Assembly (NCBI GenBank): GCA_029548025.1
Contig: JAKPOE010000185.1
Location: 1 to 8,310, forward strand
Direction of reading: 5' to 3'
Length of the DNA: 8,310 nucleotides
DNA from: Spirochaetota bacterium
GTDB lineage: Bacteria > Spirochaetota > UBA4802 > UB4802
Shown here one piece after another: positions 6,377-8,310 of this stretch (positions within the stretch are counted from its first letter, which is position 1; each line of letters opens with the position of its first letter). Under the pieces are notes generated by a model. It did not search any database. It was not told the DNA's origin and saw only the letters and a list, made by a program, of their open reading frames with translations. The position numbers and the translations under genes are program-made.

Positions 6377-6820
6377 TTAATGAGTAAAAATATTTCCTAT
6401 TATAGCACGTACTTCTTGCGCAGCCGTACTAACTGCACCCATCGGGCAAGCGCACCCTTCCAGAGGATGATATATTTTTCCAATAAAAATAAAAGATAAT
6501 GGACCCTCTTTTACAATATAGTCATCATCTATATTGTTAGTATCAAACTGTTCTTTTTCAATAATGCTCATTTCAGGCTCATTTTTGCCATTCCTAAATC
6601 TTTTGAGCATCGTCTGCTGTACTACTTTTTTCCCACCTAAGTATTCCATGAAAGATTGTGGCATTTTTGAAAAACCAAACATTCGATGCAGTCCTGTATT
6701 AGATTCATCAGCATCGACTATAAGAACATGGCAATTTTTATCAATCAGAGCTTTTGAAATTAGATATACCATCAAGCTTTTACCAACACCACCCTTTCCA
6801 CAAATTGCAATTTTTTTCAT
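6377..6820 (-). CDS. CooC/MinD-like metal-insertion ATPase, C-terminally truncated
   Basis: The protein starts MKKIAICGKGGVGKS, a deviant Walker A of the MinD/CooC class (8-15, with Lys9 and Lys14). It continues with LIVDADESNTG (33-43, switch I) and GCACPMG (122-128), whose CXC pair, Cys123 and Cys125, corresponds to the metal-binding cysteines described for CooC dimers. CooC helps insert nickel into carbon monoxide dehydrogenase. Family members are usually about 250 residues. This one stops at residue 147, so the expected Walker B/switch II segment (D-T-x-A-G type) and the base-recognition part are missing. Only 15 bases separate its TAA from the next gene, leaving no room for a frameshifted remainder. 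The ATG at 6820 has AGGGGA about 9 bases upstream. It could be a decayed gene, or a shortened metal-binding protein kept for its CXC motif. Confidence 0.75.
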   Translation of the reverse strand: MKKIAICGKGGVGKSLMVYLISKALIDKNCHVLIVDADESNTGLHRMFGFSKMPQSFMEYLGGKKVVQQTMLKRFRNGKNEPEMSIIEKEQFDTNNIDDDYIVKEGPLSFIFIGKIYHPLEGCACPMGAVSTAAQEVRAIIGNIFTH

Positions 6821-6847
6821 ACGTTATATCCCCTGTATACTATTAAT

Positions 6848-8310
6848 TTAAAACATACACGACACAGAACCTTTTACCGAAAACGGTGCACCTGCATAAT
6901 AACTTGTTCCCGATACCGTATCATCAGAAGCATTAATTACCGAAACATATTTTTTGTTGAATATATTATCAAACTCTAACGAAAATGTTACATTTTTTAA
7001 CATGTGTATCTTATCTTTACAATAACTCACCTTTACGTCAAAAACACTATATGCATCTATCTGCTCATGGTGCATAATATCACCATATCGTTTTCCTATA
7101 TAGCGCAGCATTGGTACTAATTCCAGCTGCTTATACTTCCCGATAATCCCGGCTAAAACAACCCATTGTGGTGTATCAACAATCTGCCTGCCATCATTAT
7201 CATAAACAGTACCCTGATAGGTACTGTTGCCATCATAGACAAGATGATTATAGGTTGGATTAACAAAAATCGTAGCCCACCTAGAAACAAAGATACTTGT
7301 TCCCAATTCACATCCATATCCTTTTGCCTTTCCTGCATTTTGCTGATAGCTTACTGCCTTACCGGTACCGGAATCGGTTACTCGCGAATCTGTCACATTT
7401 ACTAAAAGATTTTTATGTTGTGATACAAAAACTGTTGGATTAATCTCTAAATAATGGCGTTTTATCCTCACACCAACATCAACATTATCAGATTGTTCAA
7501 TATCATATCCTTTAAAAAGATCATTTAATGTTATACCTGCAGCCTGAAATTGTGTGCGCAGTCTATTATAAAGGTTTTGCAAAGGCATATATGCATACGG
7601 TCGTATAAAATTTTTACCGTAACTGGAATACACTTCAAAATATTTAGTAAATGAATATGATACTCCCATCGTGGGAAGCATTATATCATAGATTCTTTCA
7701 TCCCGGTCTAAATCTGGTGCTCTTGTCAACGCTGGTACACTACCCGGATATGTTGTTGTATATCCTCGGGAATCTGATTCTTTAAAGCGAAAATATTTTA
7801 CTCCTACCTGCCACTTAAAATTTTTTATCTCCCCGGCCAGTTTTCCGTACGGGCTATTAATAAAGGTATCACCGCTGGTGGTATACATACCGTATCCTCT
7901 GTATAAAAGTGAACCGTCATTTTGGATCCAATAATTTTGTGTATATATATTCATATCCGATTGTTCAAAATGATAGCCTGCGGTTGCCTTAATCATTGAT
8001 AAATCAATGCTAATCTGGGAAACAACCCCTTTCCTAACAATATCTCGTGTGCGCTTTTGCACGCCTGGTTGATTCTGTATATTCGCACCATCTCTGATCG
8101 TAGCATCTTCATTTGTTATATACGGCTTTATCACGACTGAGAAATCTTTCCCATGAGCATTGATTAATGTAAAAAAGTCGCAATTTGTATGTTCTTCTTC
8201 ATTAAATTTGTAATAAAACATATCCTCGCCAGGGATACCGGTTAACCCACCATTAAAATCATATTTATAATAATCATCTAAATCCTTAGCCTGCTCATAG
8301 GATAATGAGC
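6848..8310 (-). CDS. TonB-dependent outer membrane receptor, C-terminal barrel (partial)
   Basis: The frame is open from the right edge (first full codon ends at 8308) to the TAA at 6848-6850, giving 486 residues. The ATG at 8221 is internal, since the frame continues upstream without a stop. The sequence shows alternating aromatic/polar beta-strands with long loops, as in TonB receptors. Examples are YSFTKYFEVYSSYGKNFIRP, a motif typical of barrel strands, then VDVGVRIKRHYLEINPTVF, KGYGCELG, and NVTFSLEFDNIFNKKYVS near the end. The chain closes with SVKGSVSCMF, and the final Phe is the usual outer-membrane insertion signal. The plug domain and TonB box lie beyond the edge. Full receptors are commonly 650-800 residues. 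As the first gene seen in the operon, it would bring the chelate across the outer membrane for the binding protein and ABC importer downstream. The ligand is not identifiable. Confidence 0.9.
   Translation of the reverse strand, partial: SLSYEQAKDLDDYYKYDFNGGLTGIPGEDMFYYKFNEEEHTNCDFFTLINAHGKDFSVVIKPYITNEDATIRDGANIQNQPGVQKRTRDIVRKGVVSQISIDLSMIKATAGYHFEQSDMNIYTQNYWIQNDGSLLYRGYGMYTTSGDTFINSPYGKLAGEIKNFKWQVGVKYFRFKESDSRGYTTTYPGSVPALTRAPDLDRDERIYDIMLPTMGVSYSFTKYFEVYSSYGKNFIRPYAYMPLQNLYNRLRTQFQAAGITLNDLFKGYDIEQSDNVDVGVRIKRHYLEINPTVFVSQHKNLLVNVTDSRVTDSGTGKAVSYQQNAGKAKGYGCELGTSIFVSRWATIFVNPTYNHLVYDGNSTYQGTVYDNDGRQIVDTPQWVVLAGIIGKYKQLELVPMLRYIGKRYGDIMHHEQIDAYSVFDVKVSYCKDKIHMLKNVTFSLEFDNIFNKKYVSVINASDDTVSGTSYYAGAPFSVKGSVSCMF

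Noticed and set aside
7153..7405. Short frames on both strands within the TonB receptor gene
   Set aside because: They overlap a continuous receptor barrel sequence and have no supporting start signals.
8219..8221. ATG at 8221 as the start of the receptor gene
   Set aside because: The frame stays open to the window edge with receptor-like sequence, and the product from this ATG would lack a signal peptide and plug.
1667..8310. A complete fec (ferric citrate) locus made of FecR, FecCDE-like and TonB receptor genes
   Set aside because: The FecR-type protein is a secreted lipoprotein with its own promoter and terminator, no FecI sigma gene is present, and the permease is a single gene. The resemblance is at domain level only, so fec symbols were not assigned.

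Overview
The window looks like chromosome of a low-G+C, diderm, probably anaerobic bacterium. The outer membrane is inferred from a TonB-dependent receptor ending in the usual C-terminal Phe. A spirochaete-like source is a guess, based on A+T-rich DNA, a FecR-plus-PQQ-like lipoprotein with a relaxed lipobox, and a loosely defined Cys-rich leader on the binding protein. No RNA gene, CRISPR array, insertion sequence or integrase was seen.

Left block (+ strand, 1-1431). The 3' end of queE (7-deazaguanine synthesis) is followed after 9 bases by a radical SAM protein of unknown function with an unusual CX4CX2C cluster motif. A 53-residue small protein follows. Both downstream ribosome binding sites overlap the preceding stop codon, so the three genes look like one translationally coupled operon. 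A non-coding stretch (1432-1666) separates this block from the convergent next gene. It holds a 33-base imperfect hairpin and a strong terminator serving the minus-strand gene.

Middle (- strand, 1667-2749). A single gene encodes a predicted lipoprotein with a FecR-type domain, a long Glu/Lys/Val-rich linker and a C-terminal PQQ/beta-propeller-like segment. It has its own candidate promoter in the A+T-rich gap at 2846-3014.

Right block (- strand, 8310 down to 3015). Six tightly packed genes read as one metal or metal-chelate uptake operon. In transcription order they are a TonB-dependent outer membrane receptor (5' end outside the window), a CooC/MinD-type metal-insertion ATPase that stops at about half the normal length, a TrmO/TsaA-type SAM-binding domain protein, a periplasmic binding protein of the FepB/BtuF class, a FecCD/BtuC-type permease and a FecE/BtuD-type ATPase. 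Receptor, binding protein, permease and ATPase give a complete path from outer membrane to cytoplasm. The CooC-like protein keeps the CXC metal-binding motif, which hints that the cargo could be a metal for enzyme maturation such as nickel, but the sequence does not settle the substrate. The start of this operon and its regulatory region lie beyond the right edge.
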